A stretch of 64,000 nt of DNA, taken from assembly GCF_020715685.1 (NCBI RefSeq), contig NZ_CP085840.1, positions 1,302,001 through 1,366,000 of the forward strand. Direction: 5' to 3'. The notes beneath the pieces are model-generated. The model was not told the DNA's origin. It did no database searches and worked only from the letters and a program-made list of their open reading frames with translations. This stretch comes from Dermatobacter hominis. Its GTDB lineage: Bacteria > Actinomycetota > Acidimicrobiia > Acidimicrobiales > Microtrichaceae. Of this stretch, positions 45,893-55,877 are shown in pieces; positions within the stretch are counted from its first letter, which is position 1, and the number at the start of each line of letters is the position of its first letter. A program made the translations under genes and the position numbers.

Positions 45893-46717
45893 TCAGCCCC
45901 GGCGGTGCCGGCGGGTGGGCGCCGGGGCGACCGCCGGGCCGATCGGCGCGAGCGGCGCGAGGCCGAGCGCGGCGTCGGCGAGCAGCCCGCCCTGGCGGTG
46001 CTGGAAGGCGGAGGCGACGCACACGAGGAACAGCTCCGGGTCGATCGAGGCCGGCAGCGTGTGTTGGATGCGCCGCCGCACGCCCTCGGCCAGCTCCATC
46101 GACAGGTCGCGCCGCGCCTCGGGACCGAGCTCCTTGACCCGGAGGAGGAAGGAGCGGATCAGCGAGAAGTCCTCCTCGTCGAGCGCGCCGACGTCGAGGG
46201 TCGAGACGTAGAGCTCGAACCCGGGCGGCGCGTGGAACGCGATCGGGACGTCGATCGACGTCCTCGGACGGCTCCGGATGACGACCGTGCCGGCCGCCAT
46301 GTCGCCGGCCCGCTGGCAGGACTCGGAGAACATCGCGGTCACGGTCGCCAGGAAGCCGAGGGTCGCGTAGAAGTCGACGAGGCCCACCAGGCCCCGGACC
46401 ATCGACTGCCTGGTGGTGACCGGCGAGCCGTCCGCACCGACCGCCCGCAACCCGAACATGGCCTTCCCGACGCTGCGGCCGTTGCTGGCCACCTCCATCG
46501 CGATCGGCACGACGAGCAGCACGACGACGACGAGCAGCAGGCCGGCGAGCGCCGGGCTGAGGCCGGTCGGGAGCAGCAGGCCCAGGATCCAGCCGCCCAC
46601 CGCGGCGATCAGCAGCTGCACGACGAGATCGACCAGCCGGGCGAACGCCCTGGTCGCCACGCCCGCGGTGGGCAGCTCAAGGACGACGGCCTCGGGGGTG
46701 ACGGTGCCGGCGTGCAT
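45893..46717 (-). CDS. RDD family membrane protein
   Basis: 274 residues. An RDD domain (RAFARLVDLVVQLLIAAVGG... SVGKAMFGLRAV) with three to four helices fills the first 160; the remaining 110 are helical and soluble and end in basic residues. In Mycobacterium tuberculosis the equivalent gene (Rv3695) lies beside a SpoIIM-family gene in the moxR2 region, as here. The function is not established. ATG 46717 has TAGCGT 7 bases upstream, inside a palindrome. Confidence 0.88.
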   Translation of the reverse strand: MHAGTVTPEAVVLELPTAGVATRAFARLVDLVVQLLIAAVGGWILGLLLPTGLSPALAGLLLVVVVLLVVPIAMEVASNGRSVGKAMFGLRAVGADGSPVTTRQSMVRGLVGLVDFYATLGFLATVTAMFSESCQRAGDMAAGTVVIRSRPRTSIDVPIAFHAPPGFELYVSTLDVGALDEEDFSLIRSFLLRVKELGPEARRDLSMELAEGVRRRIQHTLPASIDPELFLVCVASAFQHRQGGLLADAALGLAPLAPIGPAVAPAPTRRHRRG

Positions 46718-46751
46718 CGCTCCCACGCTACGGCCCCGTAGCGTGGGAGCG
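46718..46751. promoter_or_regulatory. Perfect 34-bp palindrome with mirror-image -10 boxes
   Basis: CGCTCCCACGCTACGG, CC, CCGTAGCGTGGGAGCG: two 16-base arms without a mismatch. Each arm holds TAGCGTGGGAGCG, which on the minus strand is the -10 box and spacer of the RDD gene, ending right at its ATG. On the plus strand the same box points toward the SpoIIM gene and would start transcripts about 155 bases upstream of it, in front of the tandem repeats. Confidence 0.7.
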
Positions 46752-46756
46752 GACGG

Positions 46757-46908
46757 ACACGACTCGACCGGGGGTCGAGCGACCACCACGGCCCGGCCCG
46801 AGGCACACGGGGCAAGCACACGACTCGACCGGAGGTCGAGCGACCACCACGGCCCGGCCCGAGGCACACGGGGACAGCACACGACTCGACCGGAGGTCGA
46901 GCGACGAC
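46757..46908 (+). repeat. 61-bp tandem repeat, about 2.5 copies
   Basis: Units begin at 46757, 46818 and 46879 (ACACGACTCGACCGG...); copies 1 and 2 differ at only a few positions, and copy 3 is cut off by the SpoIIM start codon. Each has the inverted repeat CTCGACC/GGTCGAG around GGA or GGG. This forms the 5' leader of the SpoIIM transcript or a multi-site protein-binding region. Confidence 0.85.
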
Positions 46909-47995
46909 ATGGACATCGACCGGTACATCCAGAGCAACGATCCGACGTGGCGCCGACTGCAGCAGCTGGCCGCCAACGCCCGGTCGTCGCGCTACCCGCT
47001 GAGCGACGACGAGATCGCCGAGCTCGTGGCCCTGTATCAGCGGGTGTCGGCGCAGCTGAGCCACGCCCGCACGACGTACGCCGATCCGGAGCTCAACGCC
47101 CGGCTGAGCCAGCTGCTCGGCGAGGCCCGGGTCGTGATCTACCGCACCCGCGCCAACCCCGCCCGGGCGGCGGCCACGTTCGTGACCCGGACGTTCCCGG
47201 CGGCGGTCTGGTACAGCCGGCGCTTCGTCCTGGCCGCGACCCTGTGCTTCCTGATCCCCGCCGTGGGCATCGGCGTCTGGCTGGCCAACTCGCCGCAGGC
47301 CCTCGACGCGAGCATCCCGCCGGAGCTCCAGCAGGTCATCGCGGAGCGGGACTTCGCCGAGTACTACCGGTCCGACGCCGCGCAGAACTTCGCGGGCCAG
47401 GTGACGGTGAACAACGCGTTCGTGGCGTTCCTGACATTCGCGCTCGGGGTCGTGCCGGTGATCGGGCCGGTCAGCGTGCTCTTCCTCAACGGGCTCAACG
47501 TGGGTGTGATGGGCGCGGTGATGCACCACGCCGGTGAGGGCCCGCAGTTCTGGGGGCTGATCCTCCCCCACGGCCTGCTCGAGATCGCGTCGATCCTGAT
47601 CGCCGGCGGCGCCGGCCTGCAGATCTCGTGGGCGTTCATCGCGCCGGGCGACCGCACCCGGGCCGCCGCGCTCAAGGACGCGGGCCTCCGCTCCGTGGTG
47701 ATCGTGATCGGCCTGGTCGGGTGCTTCACGATCGCGGGGTTCATCGAGGGCTTCGTGACCCCGTCGGACCTGCCCACGGCCATGCGGGTGGCGATCGGCG
47801 TCGCGGTGCTGGTCCTGTTCACCACCTACGTGGTCGCGCTGGGCAGCCCGCGCGGTCGCCGACGGGTCCACCGGCCTCCTCGGCGAGGAGGCGCAGCGGA
47901 CCGGGGACCGGCGCAGGGCCGTCGAGCCGGACGTGCTCGCTCCGGCGAACGCCGCTCCTGCTCCCGCCGCCGGCGTGCACGACGGCGGCGGCTGA
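46909..47995 (+). CDS. SpoIIM-family membrane protein, apparent frameshift near the end
   Basis: About 361 residues if the frameshift is mended. MDIDRYIQSNDPTWRRLQQL is the actinobacterial start; five or six helices follow, with NNAFVAFLTFALGVVPVIGP and LPHGLLEIASILIAGGAGL typical of the SpoIIM (DUF95) family. After VVALGS at 47846 the open frame turns Arg-rich, while the frame shifted by one base at the CCC of 47847-47849 reads AVADGSTGLLGEEAQ and stops at 47995, as expected of a cytoplasmic tail. Without correction the frame would run into the next gene. In non-sporulating actinobacteria the protein accompanies MoxR/DUF58; its role is unknown. Confidence 0.85.
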
Positions 47996-48135
47996 GGGCG
48001 AGGCCGTCCCGCGCCCGCCCGGCGTCGAGGGGCGGGTGGTTCCCGGGGGGCGTGACCGGGCCTACGGTTGCCGGACCGCGTCCCGCCCGAACAGACTGGC
48101 TCGCGGAAGAGGGAAGGACCGCAGCGTTTGGGGAC

Positions 48136-49344
48136 GTGGCCGAGATGACGTACTGGGCGCGCGAGGACCCCGACGGGCCGTGGCTCGAGTCGGAGGTGCT
48201 CGTCGGCGCGTCTTCGTTCGAGCTCCGACCGATGGTGGGCTCTGTGCCGTCGCGAGCGATCGCGTTCGACGAGCTGGCCCGGGTCGAGGAGGTCGGTGCC
48301 GGCGCCTCGGAGCGCACGATCCGCGTCGCCGCGACCGACGGTCGCGCCGTGCAGGTCCGCGGACCGGTCACGGGGATCGGTGCCATCGTCGCCGCGCTCG
48401 CCGCGGTCGGACCGGCTGCGCCCCCTCCCGCCGCGCCCCTGCCGGCTGCGCCGCCGACCCCGCCCAGGACGAACCCGGACCAGCCCACGCCGCCGGTCGG
48501 TGCGGGCATCGTCGGTGCCGCGGCGGTCACCGCCGCGGGCGAGTCGCCCGCCCGTGACGACCCGGCCGACGCGTTGGTCCTGGCGCCCGCGGGGACCCCC
48601 GAGGGCGAGGCCGACGGCGAGGACGACGGAGCAGCGGCCGAGCGCGGCGTCGGACCCGGGCGGGTCGTGCCCGTGGCGATCGCGATCCTCGTGTTCATCG
48701 TCGCCCTCGGGTTCTGGAACTACCGGAGTAACCAGCAGGACCTCCGCGAGACCGCCGATCGCCGCTCGGCCCGCACCGAGACGACCACCTCGGCACCCGG
48801 GGCGGCGGTCCCCGTGCAGGTCGAGGGCGCCACGACCACGCGACCGGCGACGCCGTCGACCGCCCCGACCACGGCGCCGCACCGGTCGTCGACCACGGTG
48901 GCGCCGGCGACCACCAAGGCGCCCGCGACGACCACCACACGGCCGGCGACGCCGGGCACGCGGACGCTGTCGGGGACCGTGGCGCTCCAGCAGGTGCAGC
49001 ACTGGAACGGCATCGCGCCCGCCTGTCGGGGGCTGGGACCGCTGGCGGACGTGACGATCGGGGCGACCGTGACCGTGCAGGACGCCTCGGGCCGCACCGT
49101 GGCCACGGGCACGCTCGGCGCCTGCACCTTCGTCGTGCCGGGGAGCGAGCTGCGCGACGGCGCACCCGTCGTGGCCCGGGACGGCGCGGCGGGCGGCTTC
49201 CCGCGCTTCGACTTCCAGGTCTCGGGCCTGCCCGACTCCGAGCGCTACGCCGTCAAGGTCGGTCGGTACGACCCGGTGGCGCTCCGCAGGGAGGAGTTCG
49301 GCACCGGCCCTTGGCGGATGCGGATGGTCATCAGCGCCACCTGA
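48136..49344 (+). CDS. Membrane-anchored protein with Thr-rich linker, unknown
   Basis: 402 residues. An N-terminal domain of about 85 residues (MTYWAREDPDGPWLESEVL) that resembles a small beta barrel is followed by a Pro/Ala linker, one transmembrane helix (RVVPVAIAILVFIVALGFW, about 178-196), an external Thr-rich stretch, and a terminal beta domain with two cysteines (APACRGLG, GACTFVV) that could bind carbohydrate or be a disulfide-stabilised fold. No family is recognised. GTG 48136 is the likely start; ATG 48145 is possible. TACGGT at 48061-48066 could be a promoter box. It has been placed between SpoIIM and DUF58, which are adjacent in mycobacteria. Confidence 0.7.
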   Translation: MAEMTYWAREDPDGPWLESEVLVGASSFELRPMVGSVPSRAIAFDELARVEEVGAGASERTIRVAATDGRAVQVRGPVTGIGAIVAALAAVGPAAPPPAAPLPAAPPTPPRTNPDQPTPPVGAGIVGAAAVTAAGESPARDDPADALVLAPAGTPEGEADGEDDGAAAERGVGPGRVVPVAIAILVFIVALGFWNYRSNQQDLRETADRRSARTETTTSAPGAAVPVQVEGATTTRPATPSTAPTTAPHRSSTTVAPATTKAPATTTTRPATPGTRTLSGTVALQQVQHWNGIAPACRGLGPLADVTIGATVTVQDASGRTVATGTLGACTFVVPGSELRDGAPVVARDGAAGGFPRFDFQVSGLPDSERYAVKVGRYDPVALRREEFGTGPWRMRMVISAT

Positions 49345-49364
49345 GCCACGGCGGGGCCGACCGC

Positions 49365-49370
49365 TAGCGT
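49365..49370 (+). promoter_or_regulatory. -10 box of the ZIP gene
   Basis: TAGCGT, 8 bases before ATG 49379. Confidence 0.5.
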
Positions 49371-49378
49371 CCCGCCAG

Positions 49379-50098
49379 ATGGTCGTGGCAGCACTGTGGG
49401 GGGCGGTCGGGGCATCGGCGCTCGTCGTCGGCGCGCTCATCGCCTACGTCCGGACCCCCGGCGACCGCCTGCTCGCGGTCGTGATGGCGCTGGGTGCGGG
49501 CCTGCTCATCGGTTCCGTCTCGTTCGAGCTGATCGACGACGCGCTGGCCCACACCGACGTCGCGCCCGTCGGGCTCCTCACGCTCGTCGGCGCCGCCACC
49601 TTCACGCTCGGCGACTGGGTGCTGGCCCGTCGCGGCGGCGGGGACCGCAAGGACCCCGCCGGGGCCCAGGCCGACGGCTCGCCGCTGGCGATCGTCATGG
49701 GCTCGGTGCTCGACGGCATCCCCGAGTCGTTCGTGCTCGGCCTCACCGTGCTCGAGGGCGGGCTGAGCGTCGCGCTGTTCGTCGGCATCCTCCTGAGCAA
49801 CCTCCCCGAGGGGCTGTCGTCGTCGGCCGGGCTGCGCATCGCGCACTGGTCGCTGCGACGGGTGCTGGCGATGTGGGCGGTCGTTGTCGTCGTGTCGGCC
49901 CTCAGCGCGGGGCTCGGCTACGCGGTGCTCGAGCCCGGAGCGAGCGCCGCGGCGCTGGTCGAGGCGTTCGCCGCCGGCGCGCTGCTGGCGATGGTCGCCG
50001 ACACGCTCCTGCCCGAGGCGTTCCGGACCGAGGGCCCCCTCACCGGATCCCTCGTGGCGGTGGGGTTCGCGATCTCGCTCACGCTGTCGGCGATCTGA
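49379..50098 (+). CDS. ZIP-family metal transporter
   Basis: 239 residues with eight helices. The metal-site helices read GSVLDGIPESFVLG and LLSNLPEGLSSSAGL, matching the HNxPEG and HEIPD-type motifs of ZIP proteins, although the usual His residues are replaced (DGIPES, SNLPEG). Family members take up zinc, iron or manganese. Loss of the His ligands leaves the selectivity in doubt. Its stop is 13 bases from the convergent DUF58 stop. Confidence 0.83.
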   Translation: MVVAALWGAVGASALVVGALIAYVRTPGDRLLAVVMALGAGLLIGSVSFELIDDALAHTDVAPVGLLTLVGAATFTLGDWVLARRGGGDRKDPAGAQADGSPLAIVMGSVLDGIPESFVLGLTVLEGGLSVALFVGILLSNLPEGLSSSAGLRIAHWSLRRVLAMWAVVVVVSALSAGLGYAVLEPGASAAALVEAFAAGALLAMVADTLLPEAFRTEGPLTGSLVAVGFAISLTLSAI

Positions 50099-50111
50099 GC
50101 GGCCGAACGGA

Positions 50112-51443
50112 TCAGAGCCGACCGGTCGACTTGGCCACGAGGTAGGCATCGGTGACGTCCACGCCGAGGCGCCCGGGTGCCGCGTCGACCACCGTGGCGC
50201 CCATGGCCCGGAGCCGGGCGGTGGTCCGGCGCCGATCGGCGAGCGCCTGGACCGCGGCGACCTGGCGGTACGCGTCCTCGGGGCTCGACGGCCGGTCCGA
50301 TGCCCACTCGAGGACCTGCGGGTCCTGCACCGCGGCGACCACGACGAGGTGCGTCCGGGTCACGAGCGGCAGGGCCGGCAGGACCGAGTCGGCCACGGCC
50401 TGCTCGTTCAGGTCGGTGAGGACGACGAGCATCGCCCGCCGGCGGTACCGGGCCACGACCTCGGCGAAGGCGCCGGTGTAGTCGGACTCCGCGAGCTCGG
50501 GCTCGAGCCGGTAGAGGGCCTCGCTCACGCGGCCGACCTGGTCGTGGTGCCGCGCCGGCGGCACGACGGCCCGCACGCGCCGGTCGAACGCGACCAGCCC
50601 GCACCGGTCGCCGAGGCGGGTGGCGACCGCGGTGAGCATCATCGCGGCGTCCATGCCGTGCTCGATCCTCGGGACGCCGTCGACCTTGCCGGCCATGATC
50701 CGGCCGTTGTCGAGCATCACGATCACGCTCTGGTTCCGCTCGGCGCGGTACGTGCGGACGATCGGCTTGCCGGCCCGCGCCGTGGCCGTCCAGTCGATGC
50801 GGCGGAACTCGTCGTCGGGGCCGTACTCGCGCAGCTGCTCGAACTCGGTGCCGCTGCCGAGGCCGCGCGCCGAGCGGAGCCCGACCTCGAGGATGCGGGC
50901 CCGCCGGATCCGGATCTCGGCCTCCTCGCGCGACGGGAACGCGGGGTGGACGCGGAGCACGGTCGGCATCGGCACCGACCGCTGCCGGGCTCCGAGCCCG
51001 AGGCGCCCCTCGATCCGCACCGTCAGCACGTCGAGCTCGAAGCGGCCGCGCCGGCTGGGTCGGAGGCGGGTGGAGGTCCGCACGGAGTCGCCGCCCGGCA
51101 CCACGAGGTCGAACCGCCGGGCGGCGGCGTGCAGCGACGGCGCCAGCTCGTCGGCCACCCGCACCCGCAGCCGGCGGCGGGCGTCCGACCGGATCACCCA
51201 CGTGATCGTGCCCTCCCGGCCGACCTCGATCACCGGCGGGTGCCGGCGCTCGAGCACCAGCTGGCGGGGGTTGGTGCCGAGGAGACCGTCGAGCAGCCCG
51301 ATCGCCACCAGCACCGCCGTCACCGCGACCACCGCCCAGCCGATGGGCAGGTCGTCGGCGGCCCCGGTGAGCGGGAACGCCAGCATCGCCACCGCGAGCA
51401 GCGCGGCGACGAGCGCGAGGCGGCGCGTGGGCAGCAGGCTCAC
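50112..51443 (-). CDS. DUF58 domain protein (MoxR partner)
   Basis: 443 residues. Two N-terminal helices, a beta domain, then the DUF58 core with FEQLREYGPDDEFRRIDWTATARAGKPIVRTY, which holds the family's RRIDW motif, and a von Willebrand-A-like fold (VIVMLDNGR is its metal-site strand). Together with MoxR ATPases these proteins form chaperone pairs that mature other complexes at the membrane. GTG 51443. It lies 48 bases past the moxR stop on the same strand. Confidence 0.92.
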   Translation of the reverse strand: MSLLPTRRLALVAALLAVAMLAFPLTGAADDLPIGWAVVAVTAVLVAIGLLDGLLGTNPRQLVLERRHPPVIEVGREGTITWVIRSDARRRLRVRVADELAPSLHAAARRFDLVVPGGDSVRTSTRLRPSRRGRFELDVLTVRIEGRLGLGARQRSVPMPTVLRVHPAFPSREEAEIRIRRARILEVGLRSARGLGSGTEFEQLREYGPDDEFRRIDWTATARAGKPIVRTYRAERNQSVIVMLDNGRIMAGKVDGVPRIEHGMDAAMMLTAVATRLGDRCGLVAFDRRVRAVVPPARHHDQVGRVSEALYRLEPELAESDYTGAFAEVVARYRRRAMLVVLTDLNEQAVADSVLPALPLVTRTHLVVVAAVQDPQVLEWASDRPSSPEDAYRQVAAVQALADRRRTTARLRAMGATVVDAAPGRLGVDVTDAYLVAKSTGRL

Positions 51444-51491
51444 GGGAGCGTCGGGCCAGGTCTGGCCGGGGGCGGGACGGCGGACACGGGC

Positions 51492-52560
<1,069 letters not shown>

Positions 52561-52574
<14 letters not shown>

Positions 52575-53793
52575 GATGCTGGAGCACCTCCTGGCGGATG
52601 TCGGACAGGGAGTCGGCCAGGCGCACGAGCGCCTCGGCCGAGTCGACGGGGCCGTCGAGCAGGGCGGCCGACAGGGCGTCGGCGTCCCGGCCCGACCGCT
52701 GGGCGACGACCTGGACCAGCGCGCCCGGCGGCGCGCCCGGCGGGACGCCCAGGCGGGCGGACAGCTCCCGGCGCGCGTCGGCGCGGAGCACGTCGGCCGC
52801 CCGTTGCGGGGTTCCCTTGCGGCGGAGGAGGTCGCCGACCGCGACGACCAGCTCCGACCCGGCGATCTCGACGGGCATGCGCTCGACCACGACCGGTCCG
52901 AGGCGCCGTGCCCGCCACCAGGCGTAGATCACGAAGGCCGCGAGCAGCTGGACGAGGGCGAGCTTCACGCCGGTGGGCAGCAGGTCGATCGGGTTCTGCG
53001 TGCCGTCCGGCGAGACACCGGCCGTCGGGACGGCGTCGACGAACGTGATCGACGTGCCGGTGGTGGCGCCGTCGGCCGTCGGGCCGAGCAGCCGCAGCGC
53101 CACGACCGCGTTGTCGAGCGGCTCGCCGCCCTCCTCCTTGGCCGGCTGGAGCCGGGCGTTGGCCCAGAGGTACGCCGATCCGAGCGTGGTGATCGAGCCC
53201 TCGCCGACGCGCTCCTCCACGACGTAGGCACCGGTGAGGTCGCCGTAGCACCGCCGGGCCTCCGCGCCGGCGGACCGGACCGAGGCCGGGTCGCTGAACG
53301 CCGTGTCGATCGGCCCGAGCCCGACGAGGCGGTCGACGTCGCAGTCGCCCTGGCCGGTCGGCACGGCCGGCGTGTCGGCCAGCGTCCGCGCGTCGTACGG
53401 GAAGAAGAGGTCGCCGAACCCGTCCTCGAACGCGTCGTCCTCGACGAGGGGACCGCCCGTGGCCACGACCGCGCCCGCCTCGGCCGCCTCCCGGAACGCA
53501 CGACGCTCCGGTGCGGTCAGCAGCTCGGGCGCCGGCACGACCAGCACCTGACCGGCCGAGGGCGGGTCCTCGGCGGCCCGGGCCGCGGTCGTCGTGCGCA
53601 CCTCCGCGCCGCGCTCCCGGAGGAGGATCGCGAGGGCCCGGTAGCCGTCCGGGGCGGACGACGACGCGTCGAAGGGCGTCCCGGCGCTCTGACGGGACGT
53701 GAGCACCAGCACGGCGACCAGGCCCGCCACGATCAGCAGGCCGCCGATCCAGACCCCCCGTCCCGCGCCGCCGGTCCGCGTCGCCGCCGTCAC
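52561..53793 (-). CDS. DUF4350 membrane protein
   Basis: 410 residues. A first helix (GVWIGGLLIVAGLVAVLVLTS), then an external domain shaped like a glutamine-amidotransferase/ThuA fold (GYRALAILLRERGAEVRTT, VLVVPAPELLTAPERRAFREAAEAGAVVATGGP), a second helix near 300 (LALVQLLAAFVIYAWW) and a soluble tail. This is the DUF4350 layout. GTG 53793 overlaps the DUF4129 stop (GTGA). Equivalent to Rv3691 by position and domain. Confidence 0.9.
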
Positions 53794-54689
53794 CCGTCGC
53801 CCTCCGACGGTCCGGGTGCCGCGGCGACGTCGACCACCTCGCGCTCGACGCCGGTGACGTCGAACAGCGTGACCGCGTCGAAGCGGTCGTTCGCCGTCGC
53901 CGCCAGCACGCGCTCGGCGGCCTGGCGGAACCGTGCGCTCTCGTCGGGGCCCGTCGGCACGTCCGCGTACCAGGGCAGCTCGAAGAGCAGGCAGCAGGTG
54001 TCGAAGTCGTCGTGGGCGGCCGGCGTGGTCCGGTCCAGGTCGCCGCGCAGCTCGCCCGTCGTTCGGCCGCGGACGTCGGGGAGCTGCCGCCGGTCCACGA
54101 GCACCCGCACGAGGTTCCGGTAGCGCGCCCGCACGGCCTCCTTCCACGCGCCCTCGGCCTCGAACCGCTCGGCGTCGGCCATCCACTCCTCGGGTCGCCG
54201 GCGGTGCTCGACCTCGGCCGGTGTCAGCGGATCCTCGGCGGCACGGCGGACGCGGCGGGTCCGGGTGGCCACGACCCACACCAGGACGCCGATCGCCGCG
54301 ACGCCGGCCAGGACGAGCAGCAGCCAACCGAACAGCGCGCCGATGCCGCCGCCGAAGGTGCCACCGCCCACCTCGCCCTCGCCGGGCTCGAAGAGCTTGG
54401 ACAGCTGGTCGCCGATCCACTCGAGCGCCCGCTCGAACCACGACGGCTCGTAGTCGAACTCCGGCCGATCCATCACGTCCCGGACGTCCTCGCGCACCTC
54501 GGCCGGCTGCGCCGGGCCCTGGGGGTCGGCGCCCTGCCGATCCGGAGCGCGACCCGGTCCGAGCGCGCCGGCGCCGCCGCTCAGCGGTCCCACCACCGCG
54601 ACGAGGACCGCCACCGCCAGCAGGAGGAGGACGCTCCGGTGCCGTCGCGGCGGCACGTGCCCCTGGAGCCGCTCAGGGCCGGAGGCCAC
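53790..54689 (-). CDS. DUF4129 membrane protein
   Basis: 299 residues: an N-terminal helix, an external loop, a second helix around 118-138 (LFGWLLLVLAGVAAIGVLVWV) and the cytoplasmic DUF4129 domain with WMADAERFEAEGAWKEAVRARYRNLVRVLVDR and TTGEL. DUF4129 resembles the C-terminal part of transglutaminase-like membrane proteins that travel with MoxR and DUF58. GTG 54689 overlaps the preceding gene by 17 bases. Confidence 0.9.
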   Translation of the reverse strand: MASGPERLQGHVPPRRHRSVLLLLAVAVLVAVVGPLSGGAGALGPGRAPDRQGADPQGPAQPAEVREDVRDVMDRPEFDYEPSWFERALEWIGDQLSKLFEPGEGEVGGGTFGGGIGALFGWLLLVLAGVAAIGVLVWVVATRTRRVRRAAEDPLTPAEVEHRRRPEEWMADAERFEAEGAWKEAVRARYRNLVRVLVDRRQLPDVRGRTTGELRGDLDRTTPAAHDDFDTCCLLFELPWYADVPTGPDESARFRQAAERVLAATANDRFDAVTLFDVTGVEREVVDVAAAPGPSEGDG

Positions 54690-55785
54690 GGGCCTCCTCG
54701 CGCCGGACGAGGTCGAGGCCCTCGACGCGGCATCGCAGGTCGACGTGGGCCCGGGCCGCGATGCACGCGGTGAGCGGCATCGTGATCAGGAGCGTCAGGG
54801 CGGAGGCCTGCTCGAGCACGATCGCCCACTGGTCGGGCAGCCCGAGCAGGGCGACCAGGGCCATGGGCCCGAGCGAGAGCGCGAAGCGCAGCACGAAGGT
54901 GATCGCGAAGCCGCCGAAGCACACCGCCAGCGCCAGCCCGTACGCACCCCTCGACAGCCGGACGCTCCGACCGATCGTGCCGAACGGTCCGGTCCGCTCG
55001 GCGCCCGCCACCGGGCCGGCGATGAAGAACAGCGCGTCCACGAGGAAGAACCCGACGCCGCCGAAGCAGGCGGCCGCCGACTTCGCCACGACCGCGACCA
55101 GGACCACGATCGGGACCACCCAGGCCCGACGGGCCACCGCGCCGACGACCGTGCCGAACGGGTCGTCCCGGCCGGCGAGCCACCCCTGGACGAGGTGGCC
55201 GGCGGCCATCCCCAGCAGGAAGAGCGCGCACGCCTCGAGGGCCAGGACGAGGATGGCCCAGGCGCTCGTGCCGCTCCCACCGGCGTCGACGATCTGGAAC
55301 TGAGCGGTGCCGTCGCCGCCGGCGGTCGTGCCGGACGACAGCGCGACCAGGAGGTCGATCAGCTGCACGGGCACGAACAGGACGGCGGTGAGGGCGAGGA
55401 ACCGCCGGAACCGGAACCGCAGCAGGTCGAACGAGCCGTCGAGGACGCCGCCGGCTCCGGCCACGCCCAGGCCCCGAAGCGGGTTGCCGTCGAGCGCCGC
55501 GGCGGGGTCCTCGGCGGTTCGGGTGCGATCGCGGTCGTGGACCGAGGTCGGCTCGGCGACGGCGACCGCGCCACCCGGGCGCCGGGCGTCGCCGCGCGCC
55601 ACCGCGACGCCGGTGGACGGTGCTGCGCCCTCGGGGAACGTCCCGTGGGCCGCCGGCGCACCGCCGCTCGGTCCGGCCGATCCGCGGTCGACCAGCGGGG
55701 CGACGGCGCTCGGCTCGGCGCCGACCGTGCCGGAGGCCGCGCCGGGCGCGGCCCACGCGACTCGTGGTTCGGTCCTCTCCGGCAC
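54673..55785 (-). CDS. Polytopic membrane protein at the head of the MoxR operon
   Basis: 370 residues. A polar N-terminus of about 115 residues, low in complexity, is followed by six hydrophobic segments (FLALTAVLFVPVQLIDLLVA to LALVALLGL-type helices) and a basic tail. The arrangement resembles the glycerophosphodiester-phosphodiesterase membrane-domain family and Rv3689. Function unknown. GTG 55785 is fixed by TAAGAA at 55793-55798 with a 7-base spacer. As first gene of a tightly overlapping five-gene run it probably carries the operon promoter. Confidence 0.8.
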   Translation of the reverse strand: MPERTEPRVAWAAPGAASGTVGAEPSAVAPLVDRGSAGPSGGAPAAHGTFPEGAAPSTGVAVARGDARRPGGAVAVAEPTSVHDRDRTRTAEDPAAALDGNPLRGLGVAGAGGVLDGSFDLLRFRFRRFLALTAVLFVPVQLIDLLVALSSGTTAGGDGTAQFQIVDAGGSGTSAWAILVLALEACALFLLGMAAGHLVQGWLAGRDDPFGTVVGAVARRAWVVPIVVLVAVVAKSAAACFGGVGFFLVDALFFIAGPVAGAERTGPFGTIGRSVRLSRGAYGLALAVCFGGFAITFVLRFALSLGPMALVALLGLPDQWAIVLEQASALTLLITMPLTACIAARAHVDLRCRVEGLDLVRREEARGLRP

Positions 55786-55792
55786 CGGTTCA

Positions 55793-55798
55793 TTCTTA
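55793..55798 (-). promoter_or_regulatory. -10 box of the DUF4129-DUF4350-moxR-DUF58 operon
   Basis: TAAGAA(T) on the minus strand, 7 bases before GTG 55785, in an AT-rich patch that is unusual for the window. Confidence 0.5.
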
Positions 55799-55877
55799 CC
55801 GGGAGGGATCGCGATCCGGACCGACCCTCCGGGGTGGCGTGGTCCGCACCCGCGGTCGCGGTTGGCAGACTCCCCCC

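Noticed and set aside
45893-46882. Longer RDD protein starting at 46882
   Set aside because: The extension is a translation of the 61-bp repeats and the palindrome; ATG 46717 with its TAGCGT box and family match is better.
46757-46908. CRISPR array
   Set aside because: Only 2.5 units, contiguous with no unique spacers, no cas genes.
46909-49344. An 811-residue fusion of SpoIIM and the following membrane protein
   Set aside because: The join (47850-48130) is Arg-rich and motif-free, and another frame gives a sensible SpoIIM tail with a stop at 47995; a 1-base error explains it.
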